A DNA stretch of 64,000 nt, taken from the NCBI RefSeq assembly GCF_963422355.1, contig NC_085099.1, positions 6,707,125 to 6,771,124 of the forward strand. Reading direction: 5' to 3'. A program made the translations under genes and the position numbers. Shown piece after piece: positions 1 through 10,575 of this stretch (the first letter of the stretch is position 1; each line of letters begins with the position of its first letter). Source of the stretch: Corticium candelabrum. Taxonomy: Eukaryota; Porifera; Homoscleromorpha; Homosclerophorida; Plakinidae. The notes beneath the pieces were generated by a model. It ran no database searches. It saw only the letters and a program-made list of their open reading frames with translations, and had not been told where the DNA came from.

Positions 1-329
1 TTGTTTTGATACAACTTAATTTCTAGGGCAATTGCCAACATCCACTCTCGTTACAATTATACTGCCCACATCCATCTATCGACCCCCCCCCCCCCCTACA
101 TCTGTCTAATGGTTCAGTCAGTTGTTGGTCGACAAGACTCACTAGTGTAACAAGAGGCGCCACCTTGGGTTAACAATTCTCTGCTATTTTGCCAAAGCCA
201 TCAATATTCTCAGTCATACATACACTTGACCATTAAAAACTGGGTTTCAAAGATTATTCACTCTATTAATTAATAAATGGCACTTCATATTTTCATTTCT
301 ACTTACTTTACTCATTTACCTACTTCCAA
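1..329. other. Intergenic, no gene seen
   Basis: AT-rich sequence with a run of C near position 85. No coding exon or repeat end was recognised up to the TTAA at 330-333. Confidence 0.6.
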
Positions 330-1257
330 TTAAAGGGCCACTGACACACAAAATCAAAAATTATTTTAAATTTTTATACCATAGTTCTAAACGTGTACAC
401 CATAAGTGAAGGTTTCAAGGAAATTGCGCCGTCATGCCTTCCAGTTTATTGTATCTGGTTTTGAGCAGCAGATTCGAGGCATATGACATAAAAGTAAGAA
501 CAGACGTCATGTTAGCGCAAAACATACTGATGACTATGCATGGCTCAGGCAGTGAACGCGGCAGAGCAAGCGACTCTAGCGATGAAGAATGCGGCCGATC
601 TCAAGAAAGCTTTGTGCAATCATACTCTTCACAAGGTATAATCGTTAGCAGGTAAAACACCATCATTTATGGTTACGTCAGCCTCCGGGATCATCATTGC
701 ATAATAGCTTGAAATGGTCGAAGTGCGAAGAACCTTCAGTATCATATGGAGTAGATACTGGTGATGTGGAGAATGGCTCGGGAGACAATGGAAAGTGAAG
801 CTGGAGAATAACTGGAGCTCTTAATGTTGAGCCTGTCACCAGTGAGATGCCATCATTGGTAGCACCCAAAATGAGCAAAAAGTCATGTAGTGGAATTTTT
901 AGGAGTACACAACTACATGTAGTTGTGGTTGCTGATCTCTGGTCGTCAGTGTGGGTGTTCCCAGAACATACTTGAAAGTAATTGACAAAATTGCATCACT
1001 GAACACCCAGGATTCTCTGGCACCTGCTTAGATGTGTGGGTTCTGCAGACTGCATACAGCAGGACTATAGCATTGCATGAAACTGATCCTCCTCCAATTC
1101 AATAGAAACAATTCTACTAACAATACTGACTTCAACAATGGATTTCTGTGCTGCACAGAAGATATACAGATATACTTCTTACCATCAATTATAGATAGTG
1201 TAAACTGGCTGTCATGCCTCGTGTCAGCAGTTAGAATATTCTGTATATCATTAATGT

Positions 1258-2050
1258 CAGGGCTCGAAAAATCGGTCTAACTACTTGCCGTCATTTGACG
1301 AGTTTCCAAATTTTTTAGGTCATCAAAATTTTTAGTCTATGATGTCATGTTGATATCAATCATGGTGTTTAGTGGTATGCCGCCATTTTGTATGACCTTC
1401 TAGAATTCAGTGCAGTGCAAGCATACAGTGCAGTATTCCCACAATGGCATGCAACCAACACACACATTACCGCTGAGCCAATGGATACGACGTGCTAGAT
1501 TTTAGAGCTATGTAGACATCTTCACGGAGGCAAGGAAGACAATAGTGATAGCTAATTGAATTAGCAATTAAACGCATACCACCTCTTTTTGTCAAAACAA
1601 GGCAGGGTTTCAACCAGACTTCCACATATCACATTGCAGAAGCTGTCCGTTTCTTGTGACTAAAATCACATCTACCTATTTCGACCTACAGGATTTACCA
1701 TTGTCTTCACTGCTCAATGGTCACAAACTCATGCCTTTACTTTGTCAGAATCCTGAGATGGCTCTTGCAAGCCCAGTTTCATTATCCAGGATATGAGCAG
1801 TTTGTCAACGTAAGGCGTGCTGCTACATACTACGCGTACATGTCATTGTATGACAAATGTCCAAATGTGAGCGTTAAAGCGGTGCATGTTTCAGTACAGT
1901 ACAGTTATCCGCCTGCATACCGAGAAAGCCATTACAAACTCGTGTTAGTCTGCTCTAGTCGTTATTTGACAACCTAGACTAGAACGTTAGTCGTCAGTTG
2001 TAAAATTTAACTCGTCAAATGACAACTTGACAACCTATTTTCGAGCCCTG
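1258..2050. mobile_element. hAT-like MITE nested in element A
   Basis: The inverted ends begin CAGGGCTCGAAAA and share an internal TCATTTGACGAG block. The CAGGG start is typical of hAT elements. The flanking 8-9 bp (CATTAATGT before, CATCATAGT after) agree only partly, so the target duplication is decayed or unproven. No transposase reading frame was seen, which fits a non-autonomous copy of about 793 bp inserted into transposon A. Confidence 0.65.
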
Positions 2051-2289
2051 CATCATAGTAATTTTTCAGTGGTTCATAGTTTTTAATTTAATCCATCACT
2101 ATATGTACACTTCCGTAAAGTCTAAATACAACCTACCCTCATTCTTTCACATTTTTTAGTATGCCAATCTCATTTTTCTTGGTGTTTCCAACTGCTCAGT
2201 CCTCACACTGCCTCAATCACTATGCACGGCATTTGGTCTCAATTTCGGCACCCAGCAGCCTAAACTAAATTGATCGTACAATCCTGGCT

Positions 2290-2480
2290 CATCTTCAAAG
2301 TGGTCGCTACACAAGACGGAAGAATCACTTGGGCCTTCCACCAATCTCGCATTCGTCTGACCTGTTCCGCCCACTTTCGTCTTTGTTCAGGGTCTTCAGT
2401 ATGGAAAGAGGGTCACACCTTCTCTTGCCGTACTATAGCACCCAGCTGTCACACATCGTCTAACCATTCTAACCATACCA
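2290..2480 (-). pseudogene. THAP zinc-finger remnant of element A
   Basis: Minus-strand reading starts at Met-Val-Arg-Arg-Cys and shows the C-x4-C pair (CVTAGC) with a following LFP motif. After a stop and frame changes come the conserved Trp region (RRKWAEQVRR) and the C-x2-H end (VLCSDHF). These are the metal ligands and core of a C2CH THAP domain, which in transposons binds the element's own termini. At least one frameshift and one stop break it, so no functional product is expected. Confidence 0.7.
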
Positions 2481-2853
2481 TGGCTCGAGTTTTGTGCGTT
2501 ACCTATTTCACTTTGCACTAACGTGACATTTGTTCTCACTTCTACGTCATATGTACATGCCCCGAATCTGATGCTCAAAACCGGATGCGATAACCGGAAG
2601 CATATTACAGCACAATATTTTAATAAAACCTTGATTTAAATCAAAAATTATTTTTTCCACTATCAACACCTTTAGAACTATTATATAGAAATTTAAAATA
2701 TATTTCAATTTTTGCATGTCAGTGGCCCTTTAAAGCTGCTATTTTCAATTTGAAAGATTCATGAGATACAATTGAAGCTAAAATTGACGAAGAAGCACTA
2801 AAGTTCTAAACCTTTGGCTGCTACCTTAGGTTACAAGCATGCAAACAAGTTAA

Positions 2854-4016
2854 AGGAGAACTCCCACGATTTTCAAGTTGGGGTCAGATACAAGATTTTT
2901 TTTGTCTTGACTGCACTCGAAAACTTTGAGTTCCCTCCATTGCTTCTGTAACGTAGGAAAAGCACCACAAAAAGAGGGAGTGTTAGCGTAGGCATGGTTG
3001 ATGACGCAGTTGGTGCATGACCTCCACGTGTTGTGCACAAGGCGTGCTATCTACCTGACTTATTCGACGTGAAATGGTCCACTGCATTGCTTTTGGCTGT
3101 AGCCACAACAGCAGCGACATCGCCAGAGGTGTCAGCTTCTTCAGGCTTCCTCTCAAGACGCCAGATTTGCTAGAATCATGGCTAGCAAAGTTACGTCTGG
3201 TGGATCCGCCTATCTCAAAAAACAGCCGCGTTTGTTCGGATCACTTTGAGTCCTACAACGCATGCTGGAATGACACGTCTGATACCCTTGCCCAGCCTCT
3301 CATGCACCCAGCAAGTAAATTACCTGTACACAGTTAGTCGCAGCACCCTGCGTGAAAATTTTACATAAGCAAGCCTGTCCAAGTTCGTCTAGGTGCTACT
3401 CGCCTGGATGTTAGTGGCTCTCTGATGGGATCCTGTCGCCAATCGGTCATTAAGACTACAGCTGTTCGAAGAACATCTTCATTGAGACACACAGCAAGGA
3501 AGTTCTCATGCTGCGTAATAATTACAGATCAGATCCTGAAGCTTCCACCCTATACCCTAGTTCGTCCACTTCCTGGCAGCACAAGCACTCAGCTACGCTA
3601 GGCATTACAGAACACCTGTTGCAGCTGCACCAAGCAGTGTTCCCAACTCGATTTTCGTTCTCATCAGACAGATCTTCACCGGTGATCCTGTCATCATGGC
3701 CGTCAATGTATTCAACTGCGTTGATGTCACGTTAAGTAGGTCCGTACTCTGGCTCGAAACTGTAAGGTCGAACACCAGACAGAAAAGAACAACGCGTATG
3801 CGTTCGAATCCGTCCGCAACTGCATCTAACCCGATGGCATGCGCGTGTGGCTTTGCGCCAATGACATCATGTACCTCGCTTACCCAACACGCCCCTTTCT
3901 TTCGGCGTTTCTCCTGCCGTGAAGATGTCGCGCACAAAACCTATGTCCCTTCGAATTGTCGGTTTATGGAAGAGACTTGTATCTGACCCCAACTTGAAAA
4001 TCGTGGGAGTTCTCCT
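2854..4016 (+). mobile_element. Kolobok-like TTAA element B with perfect 41-bp TIRs
   Basis: TTAA at 2850-2853 and 4017-4020 flanks an 1163-bp unit whose first and last 41 bases are perfect inverted copies, starting AGGAGAACTCCCACG. A THAP-domain reading frame begins at 3074. The remaining ~680 bp is too short for a full transposase and has stops, so this looks like an internal-deletion derivative of an autonomous Kolobok-like element. Identical ends suggest it is younger than element A next to it. Confidence 0.82.
3074..3337 (+). CDS. THAP-domain N-terminus of a Kolobok-like transposase
   Basis: An 87-residue open frame starts at an ATG with MVHCIAFGC. It shows the THAP ligands in order: C-x4-C at residues 4 and 9, an FFRLP motif near 26, Trp at about 38, and the C-x2-H end (VCSDHF) near 59. 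THAP domains are sequence-specific C2CH zinc fingers; in transposases they bind the terminal repeats. The frame stops soon after the domain and no catalytic DDE region follows inside the element. It is probably a fragment left by internal deletion, though the THAP fold itself is uninterrupted and could bind DNA if expressed. Confidence 0.72.
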   Translation: MVHCIAFGCSHNSSDIARGVSFFRLPLKTPDLLESWLAKLRLVDPPISKNSRVCSDHFESYNACWNDTSDTLAQPLMHPASKLPVHS

Positions 4017-4020
4017 TTAA

Positions 4021-4139
4021 GTATCTATATGGCAGAAATGAGAACTGCCCCAACAACACAGGTCACATCCAATCTGGTATTTGTACACATGCAACCAAAC
4101 CAACTCTTCTAATGTGAGTTCATCTTGAATCTAGTTAGT
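4021..4139. other. Spacer between element B and the Gmr1-like element
   Basis: About 120 bp of host or older repeat sequence. No feature was recognised. Confidence 0.5.
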
Positions 4140-4144
4140 CAGAG

Positions 4145-4433
4145 TGTCATGACCAACTGTCTACAGACAAACTATATCATAAATATTATGCTATAATGTG
4201 ATGTAAGGTGGGGCTTGTGTTGAAGCCATAAGACCAACTATATATTGACGGTTCTGTTAGATTGAGTCATTCGCATTTAGGAGTGACTGGTGTTTGGTTG
4301 TACTTGATCCTACGATAATTTGACTTGAGTTGAGTCAGCAGACCATCAGACAACCACGTGACGGCCATCACTCAAGCAAAGGCGTGTCTGCTGTTACCCC
4401 ACTTTGACCTATATTCCACATCTGCACGCGACA
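4145..4433 (+). repeat. 5' LTR of the Gmr1-like element
   Basis: 289 bp, starting TGTCATGACC and ending GCGACA. It aligns along its length with 16039-16320. The two LTRs show many substitutions and small indels, so the insertion is old. No clear tRNA primer-binding site was recognised immediately downstream. Confidence 0.85.
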
Positions 4434-4459
4434 ACTGAGGGCTCAGGAGAGAATATAGT

Positions 4460-5640
4460 CAATCGGCAAAGCCAGCGGTCTGAGATCAAGTCAAGAAGCA
4501 ATGGATTAAATGATTGAGCGGTCAGAAGATGGGTCTAGAAGGAAAGGGCTGCAAGGATTTGTTCAAGAGCAACAAGAATTTGAGTGTGACAAGCAAGGAA
4601 AAAACGTGAGTTGATTAAAATGCAATTACAAGTAGAGGAACAAACGGGCGCATGAAAGAGACCGCAAAATGAAAATACAATTTAAACTAGAGGAACCGAA
4701 GCATGAGTTGGAGATGAAGAAATGGAGTTGAAAAAGTGGTTCCGTTGTTGGTCGGAGAGAAAAGCCAGGAGCCAACAGCAAAGCTGCCGAAGTTGAGGCC
4801 CTTCAAGATGGAAGGACAATGTCGACAGCTATCTGCAAAGATTTGAGCGATTAGCTGCGACAAATGAATGAGAGAAGCCATAATGGGCACCAGCTTTGAG
4901 TGCTCTACTTACCAGCAAACAGAAGTTTACTCATGGCTGTCAGATGTAGATGCCGGTTACTACAAAAGCTTGAAGGAAGCCCTGTTAAGAAGATATGACT
5001 TGACAAAAGGTGGGTACCGCTTGAGATTCTACCAGTGCAAGCCAGAGTCAGGAGAGAGCCCAGCACATTTTATTCATCGATTGCAGAATTACTTAAACAA
5101 GTAGATGACTTTGGCTCACACAAGCAGAAGTGAAAAAGATGTCCAAGAATTATTCGTGAAGGAGCAGCTTTTGAACTCCTGTCAGAAAGACCTGGTGGCT
5201 CATTTGCAGGTAAAGAAATCAGCAAATTTGGCAGATGGCGGCAACTGCAAAAGGTTTCTAACCGCACACAACCGACATTTCCATATGACATCTCAGTCAT
5301 TGCCAGCAACGTAGCTGCTCACCTAACAGTCTAACATGTCTGTTTGAACCACAAGAGAACCCACACAAGAGAAGCCAGAAATACAGTGCTTCATATGCAA
5401 AAGATATGAGATAGAGCATTTGAGTGTCAGCCAAAAAAGAAAAAGCGCTGTTTCTGATGCAAAGAGCTGGGACACAAGGCGAGAGAGTGCTGAGGTTCAC
5501 TGCCTATTTCAGATTCAAAGAGGTTGACCACAAAGCCAGCAACGCTTTACATACTAGTATAAAGAGGCTGCGGCAAGCTCACCTACACACAATGAAACCG
5601 TGCAATATGTGTCGTGAAGCCTAACAGCATTCACCCATTG
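4460..5640 (+). pseudogene. gag remnant of the Gmr1-like element
   Basis: The clearest piece, 4868-5104, reads like the gag region of this group (KEALLRRYDL, then RLRFYQCKPESGE and FIHRLQNYL). A nucleocapsid-type zinc knuckle of C-x2-C-x4-H-x4-C spacing is visible at 5449-5490, with a TGA inside the first C-x2-C. A second, poorer Cys/His cluster precedes it near 5380. Multiple stops and frameshifts divide the gene. Confidence 0.65.
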
Positions 5641-6315
5641 GTAACACCACTTGACTTGAAAGCTGAGTTGACTAAGGACTGTCTAGAATTGTCCGATGGC
5701 AGATGAGTCCCATTTGTTAGCAGTGTGAGTGTTCAGATATCACAAGCATTGCAAAATGCGATGCTGTTCGTGGGAAATCGAGGATTCATATGGCAGCGTA
5801 GTGAGGGACACTGGATGCAGAGGTGTAACAGTAAAACAGCAACTAATGGCTATATGCAGATGGCAGATAATTCACTCAGAAGAGTTCCCATGGTGACGGT
5901 CAACTTGGATACTCCCTACTATGTTGATACCATAGAAGCTTTATTCCCACCTGATGCCATTTACGATGCAATTATTGGACATATTCACTGTGCACAAGCG
6001 ACAGAAAGCCCTGAGCCTAAGTGGAGCAAAGTTGGAGTGGTCACCAGAGGACATGCAAGCTGGGGAAATGGGATTCTACCGTTAGCTGTCCCTAAAGCAA
6101 ATCTCTGGAAGGATATCGATCGAGACAAACTTGCAAGACTGCAACAAGAGGACACTTCAATCCAGAAGTACAAATCAAAGGATCGTCCCATGCTAATAAA
6201 AGAAATGATATTGGAGGAGAAAGACAATGTTATGTACCGTATGTACAAGCATCCCAAAGTGGACGGAGAGAAGCGCATACCGCAGGTCATTGTTCCCAAA
6301 GCATTAAGACATCAA
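5641..6315 (+). pseudogene. Protease/pre-integrase region of the Gmr1-like element
   Basis: A 208-residue open frame (5725-6351) holds a segment like the aspartic-protease tail of this group (VNLDTPYYVDTIEAL, then YDAIIGHIH). It is followed by the linker leading to the integrase zinc domain (QQEDTSIQKYKSKDRP, then PQVIVPKALRHQ). It runs straight into the Penelope-like insertion at 6316; the natural continuation resumes at 8444. The catalytic D-T/S-G of the protease was not found. Confidence 0.6.
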
Positions 6316-6505
6316 ATTTCAGCACAGTTCTTTGATTCCAACATATATTAAACAGCAAGGTGCTGCCGACATTTCGGCTGTTATACTACAGCCATCTTCA
6401 GGGCAAATATTCAAATACTAGTAAATACAATGGAGTACAGTGTAGTTGTGATGTCATAAATACAAGTAACCAATAGTTGACCAGAACTATCTACACTAAG
6501 ATGTA
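6316..6505. repeat. Left inverted arm of the Penelope-like element
   Basis: This is the reverse complement of 8212-8395 with only a few differences: a single-base change near the middle, and an extra ACAGT at about 6433 absent from the other arm. The high identity implies a recent insertion or arm homogenisation. Confidence 0.85.
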
Positions 6506-6674
6506 CAATTATGATGAAACTTGGACCAGTGATATGTTGTTGTAGTCTTCATGAGGCTTGCCCAACATTTTGATAGTTCCATTCCCTCGTCCCTATTGAT
6601 AAGTAGATGTTGTTGGTTAAGTTGAATGTGTAATGCCTCTTTCATCCTAAGTTGTAATGTAGTAGATGCATGCG

Positions 6675-6959
6675 CTAGAATACGTGTACCATCCCAATCC
6701 ATATTACATGTTTGATTCGACCATGTGTTTCGGCGACTGCTGATTTCTCATTTTCCATTTTTCTGCAAAGTTCCTTATGTTCCTTTAGTCTTGTTGCTAA
6801 TCTCCTTTTTGTCTCACCAATATGTCTTTCCACAGGCACATGGTATTTGATAAATGAGATGTGATTGATGTTCTTTAGGTATGGGATGTTTAACTTTGCA
6901 TAACATATTCCGAAGATTCCACCCTGACTAAAATGATACCCGAATATTATATCCTTCAC
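6675..6959 (-). pseudogene. GIY-YIG-type endonuclease remnant (Penelope-like)
   Basis: The minus-strand frame contains HIGETKRRLATRLKEHK, which matches the conserved block around the catalytic arginine of Penelope-type GIY-YIG nucleases. The GIY and YIG strands are poorly preserved. The frame is offset from the upstream RT frame (which ends at 6928), so one frameshift separates RT from nuclease. Confidence 0.62.
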
Positions 6960-8192
6960 ATATTCGTCGAATATCCTCGCTCAATCCTGAGATGTAGGGT
7001 AGAACTATAGATGCACAGAAGGTATCTGGAGTAGAAGTTGAAAGAGATGAAGATTGAAGTGAAGGATGTAGAGTTAAATGAATAAAGTTGGCGGGGTATG
7101 CATTGTGCTGTAATACTTGTAGAAGATGATGCTGTTCTTGTTTCAAGTCTATGGGGGATATGGTGACATTCTTGGCTCTATCATATAGACAACGTATAAG
7201 TCCTTTCTTTACATGATGTGGATGGTGGGAGTTAAAGTTGAGGTACCGGTCAGTATGAGTAGATTTTCTATATACAGTGATGTTGAGGTAACCATCATCC
7301 TTTCTTGATAATAATGTGTCAAGGAAAGGGAGGGAACCATTTGTTTCTAACTCCATACTGAATTTAATTGAAGGACGAATACTATTGAGATGCTGTAGAA
7401 AAGTATTGACTTGTGATTTCTTCATAATACAAAAAATGTTATCCACATATTGTTTCCATAGACGAGGTACATAAGGGGCTGAGGTGAGGGCTAAGTGCTC
7501 AAAATATTTCATAAATAAGTTAGCGACGATAGGTGATACTGGTGATCCCATAGCTGTCCCTTCTTCCTGTTGGTAGAATAGATTCTTGTAGCTAAAATAG
7601 GTAGATGTGAGGCATGTATTGAGTAATAATATGACGTCGTCTGGGCATAGAGATGTTCTCTCCTGAAGACTGTCGTCCTGTTGTAAGATAGATTTAATAC
7701 CATCTGAAGCTTTATCAATAGGTACATTAGTGAAAAGAGAAGAAATATCAAAACTAACCATGACTTCATCACAATCAATAATGAAATCCTTCATTGATAG
7801 TACAAAATCCCTTGAGTTCTTTATATGATGAGTAGTCTGGCCAGCCAATGGAGAGATGATGGAAGAGATATACTTGGAGAGTACATAGGAAGGTGAGTTG
7901 ATACAGGGTACGATGGGTCTAAGTGGTGTGGAGGGTTTGTGGATCTTGGGAAGTCCGTAGATACGTGGAGGTTGACATCCAGAAGGTCGTAGTCTGTAGT
8001 AAAGTTGTTTAGAAAACACTCCTCACTTCTCATACGGTTTAAGTAGTCGACTAAGTTTGTCTTCTTGAGTTGCCGTTGGATCTTTCTGTAGTTGTTTGTA
8101 TGTTGGTGTGGCAATAAGATTTTCTAATTTGGACTCATAATCTGTCTTCGATAATAGCACGGTAGCGTTTTCTTTGTCAGCTGGTAAAATTA
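6928..8192 (-). pseudogene. Penelope-type reverse transcriptase
   Basis: A 363-residue open frame runs from 8019 to 6928. The same frame continues upstream to about 8192 through one TGA (near 8022), covering the usual N-terminal block (TYKQLQKDPT, then LSRLLKPYEK). Visible motifs: GLPKIHKP (Penelope-specific), VSFDISSLFTNVP (motif A with catalytic Asp), GSPVSPIVANLFM (motif B), and QYVDNIFCI (motif C) at 7438-7449. Motif C reads Y-V-D-N, so the second catalytic Asp of the usual Y-x-D-D is Asn. With the TGA, the frame break before the nuclease and the motif C change, the enzyme should be inactive. Confidence 0.85.
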
Positions 8193-8211
8193 TGTACAAT
8201 GTAAAACTATC

Positions 8212-8395
8212 TACATCTTAGTGTAGATAGTTCTGGTCAACTATTGGTTACTTGTATTTATGACATCACAACTACTCCATCATATTTACTAGTATTTGAA
8301 TATTTGCCCTGAAGATGGCTGTAGTATAACAGCTGAAACGTCGGCAGCACCTTGCTGTTTAAATATACATTGGAATCAAAGAACTGTGCTGAAAT
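8212..8395. repeat. Right inverted arm of the Penelope-like element
   Basis: Inverted partner of 6316-6505. It begins inside a short hairpin-like stretch (CTATCTACA ... TGTAGATAG) around 8207-8228 and ends GCTGAAAT. Confidence 0.85.
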
Positions 8396-8443
8396 TTGAT
8401 CATGCCAACGGAGAACCTCTCACCGAAACAATTAAGACATCAA

Positions 8444-9250
8444 GGCATGCAACTGGCCCCGAATCAATTATGGGGTATCACCTTGGACCCAAGAAAACTA
8501 CCGGACATATTTTAAGCAAATGTTACTGGCTAGGTGTTCAAAGTGAAGTTTCAGGTTTTTGTTGCTCACATGCGATTTGTCAGAAGACAATAGCGAAAGG
8601 GACCATAGCCAGAGCAACATTTGAAAAGATGCCATGCAATTGATTGACCAACCGTTCAAAAGGATCGCTGTAGACCTCATCGGTCAAATTCACCCCCCAA
8701 GTGAGCGCAGCTACAGATTGTTCTGACTCTCATGGATTATGCGACCAGACACTCAAAGGCAGTACCCTTGTGTCGGCACTGAAGCGTTAGCCAAAGCATT
8801 GGTTGACATTTGCAGCAAGTTGGGGAAACCTGAGGAGTTTTTAACTGATATGGAAAAGCAGTTTACATCAGTGTATGGGCGACGTATCTCGTCTGCTAAG
8901 CATTAAACAATTGACAACAACCACTCATCATCCAGCATGCAATGGCTTAGTCGAGAAGTTTAACAGAAAGTTAAAGAACATGCTGAGGCGATCTTGTGTC
9001 AAGCAACCAAGGCAGCGGGACAGGTTTCTGAATCTGTTATTATTTGCATACAGGGAATTACCTCAGGAATCCACAAGGTTTGCACCCTTTCAACTTCTCT
9101 ATGGAAGGACAGTACGAGAAACTATGCAAACGTTACGACACTTGTGGAATGAGAGTGGCACACAAGAGAAAATCAAAACTACCAACCAATAAGTTTTCAA
9201 ACATAGGGAGAGAATCAAGGACACCCTGAGAATCGCACAGGAATTGGACT
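8444..9250 (+). pseudogene. Integrase of the Gmr1-like element
   Basis: Continues the frame interrupted by the Penelope-like insertion. First comes the zinc-binding part (GYHLGPKKTTGHILSKCYW, then a Cys pair near 8565). The catalytic core follows with Asp in AVDLIG (codon 8673), Asp in LTDMEKQF (8847) and Glu in NGLVEKFN (8953). The last two are about 35 residues apart, as in D-D-35-E integrases. The frame 8875-9192 continues through FAYRELPQ and LLYGRTVRE. The first two acidic residues share a frame and the Glu is in another, so at least one indel intervenes. The region is cut by the gypsy insertion at 9260. Confidence 0.8.
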
Positions 9251-9259
9251 GGACTTTGC

Positions 9260-9397
9260 TGTGGTAGTTCAATATATTCTGAACACTACGTCTAGCATTC
9301 CCGTGTAACATAAAACAACTCAACTAGTGAAATACAATGCAACCCACCGCGCATGCTCAACCTACCTTCATTTATAATCTGACACATCACTCTACAT
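9260..9397 (-). repeat. 3' LTR of gypsy element 2
   Basis: About 138 bp, (A)TGTAGAGTG to CCACA on the minus strand, preceded on that strand by the purine tract GAGAGGAG. It aligns end to end with 13023-13160. Confidence 0.87.
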
Positions 9398-9399
9398 CT

Positions 9400-10440
9400 C
9401 CTCTCGTAAGTCTCATCTATCGGGGGTCTAATGGGTGTTCCTGTTTGCAGTCTCGTTAACCGCCAAGATGGTGGTCCTGAAACCCCTTCTTCATTATTCT
9501 GACTCCCTTCTGTTTTCGGTACTGGTTTCAAATGATTCCTGTTCCTCCTCACCTACCCTTTCAGGGATGAAACAATGTAAGACCGTGGAGAACTCGCTTG
9601 TGAAACTATAGTTCCCTTCTGCATTCCTGTCAAAATAATCCATGTATTGGTCCCCTCACAAAGAATTGGTAGCTCTTTTACCTCATGAGGTTGAAGCTGC
9701 TTTTCTGGCTCTCCTTGAACACTTTGTCATCTAGTTCAAATTGGTGGAGGTATATGTATTCCTACTGAGGCTGCAGCTGCTGAATAATGATAGGGACTGT
9801 TGTTCTGAGTTGCCGCCCCATTAGGAGTTCCAATGGAGTGTGATTTGCTCCAAGGAAAAGGTGTGGTTCTATATGCCAAGAGTGCAAGCTGTGGGTCTTC
9901 TGAGCTCTTAATCAATCTTTTCACTGTCTGTACTGTTCTTGCTGCAAGTCCATTCCCTTGGAGATAGCGAGGACTGCTCGTGATAAGCCAAAATCCATAT
10001 CTCTCTGCCAGCAGCTTGATCGTTTCATTATCATGTTGAGGACCACTATTAGTTCTTAAATCTCTGGTATGGCATGCCTTGCAAAGTTCACCTTTGCACA
10101 CGTGTGACAATGTGCGTCTTTAGAGACAGACACCCAGCCACTACACAGAGGATTCAGCCCGCAACCTACACCTTGCAACACCTTGATGTCTGTCATGAAT
10201 CTTTTGCAGAACTTCCCAGCAAAGTTTGCTAGGGATGACAATGTGGCTCCCAAACAATAATATATCATTATTTATTGAAAGAAAGCTTCTGGCCTGCCAA
10301 AATGGTGCTATCTGAGGGTTTGTGGGTGCCTGCCTAGGCCAACTGGCTCTACAATACTTCATGATTTGTCCATCTTCTGCCTGTGCTTTGCGATACCTCT
10401 TTAGGCGTTGTTCTATGGACAGTAGTGTGTTCATAACTGT
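9400..10440 (-). pseudogene. Integrase remnant of gypsy element 2
   Basis: Minus-strand pieces show the N-terminal zinc region (from about 10434: KIHDRHQGVARC, then HCHTCAKV) and the second half of the core (LRTNSGPQHDNETIK, then QGNGLAARTVQTVK). A C-terminal tail follows (RRNRNHLKPVP at 9552). Between zinc region and core the part that should carry the first catalytic Asp is missing, an internal deletion of a few hundred bases. The final catalytic Glu position (usually NGLxER) reads Ala. Both changes predict a dead enzyme. Confidence 0.72.
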
Positions 10441-10575
10441 GCTTATGAATGCTTCTACTTCCCTCTACAGTTCTTCAGATCCATCCTCTGATGTCACTGG
10501 AGCTCTGGACAAGGCATCAGCTGTATAGAGAAATTTGCTCGAAACGTGCTCAATGCCATAGTCAAATCTCGCCAT

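Larger units (their letters stand above)
334..2729 (-). mobile_element. Kolobok-like TTAA DNA transposon A, decayed
   Basis: The element is bounded by TTAA at 330-333 and 2730-2733. Its terminal inverted repeats begin AGGGCCACTGAC at both ends and stay similar for about 60 bp, including an A/T-rich stretch and a shared TAGTTCTAAA. On the minus strand near the right end it encodes a broken THAP zinc-finger domain (separate entry). A TTAA target duplication plus a THAP-bearing transposase is the known signature of the Kolobok superfamily. No DDE transposase core could be read, so this is a non-autonomous or heavily decayed copy. A hAT-like MITE is nested at 1258-2050. piggyBac also duplicates TTAA, but it lacks THAP domains and has CCC-type ends. 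Confidence 0.72.
6316..8430 (-). mobile_element. Penelope-like element with inverted terminal arms
   Basis: The 13-bp duplication ATTAAGACATCAA lies at 6303-6315 and 8431-8443, within the integrase gene of the Gmr1-like element. Between the copies is a 2.1-kb minus-strand unit with a Penelope-type reverse transcriptase and a degenerate GIY-YIG endonuclease. Nearly identical inverted arms of about 185-190 bp sit at 6316-6505 and 8212-8395, with about 35 further bp on the right. Inverted or tandem terminal arms and variable target duplications are known for Penelope-like elements. Confidence 0.85.

Noticed and set aside
7821..8114. 97-residue minus-strand frame overlapping the Penelope RT
   Set aside because: It is another frame of the RT amino-terminal region, and the Penelope motifs lie in the neighbouring frame.
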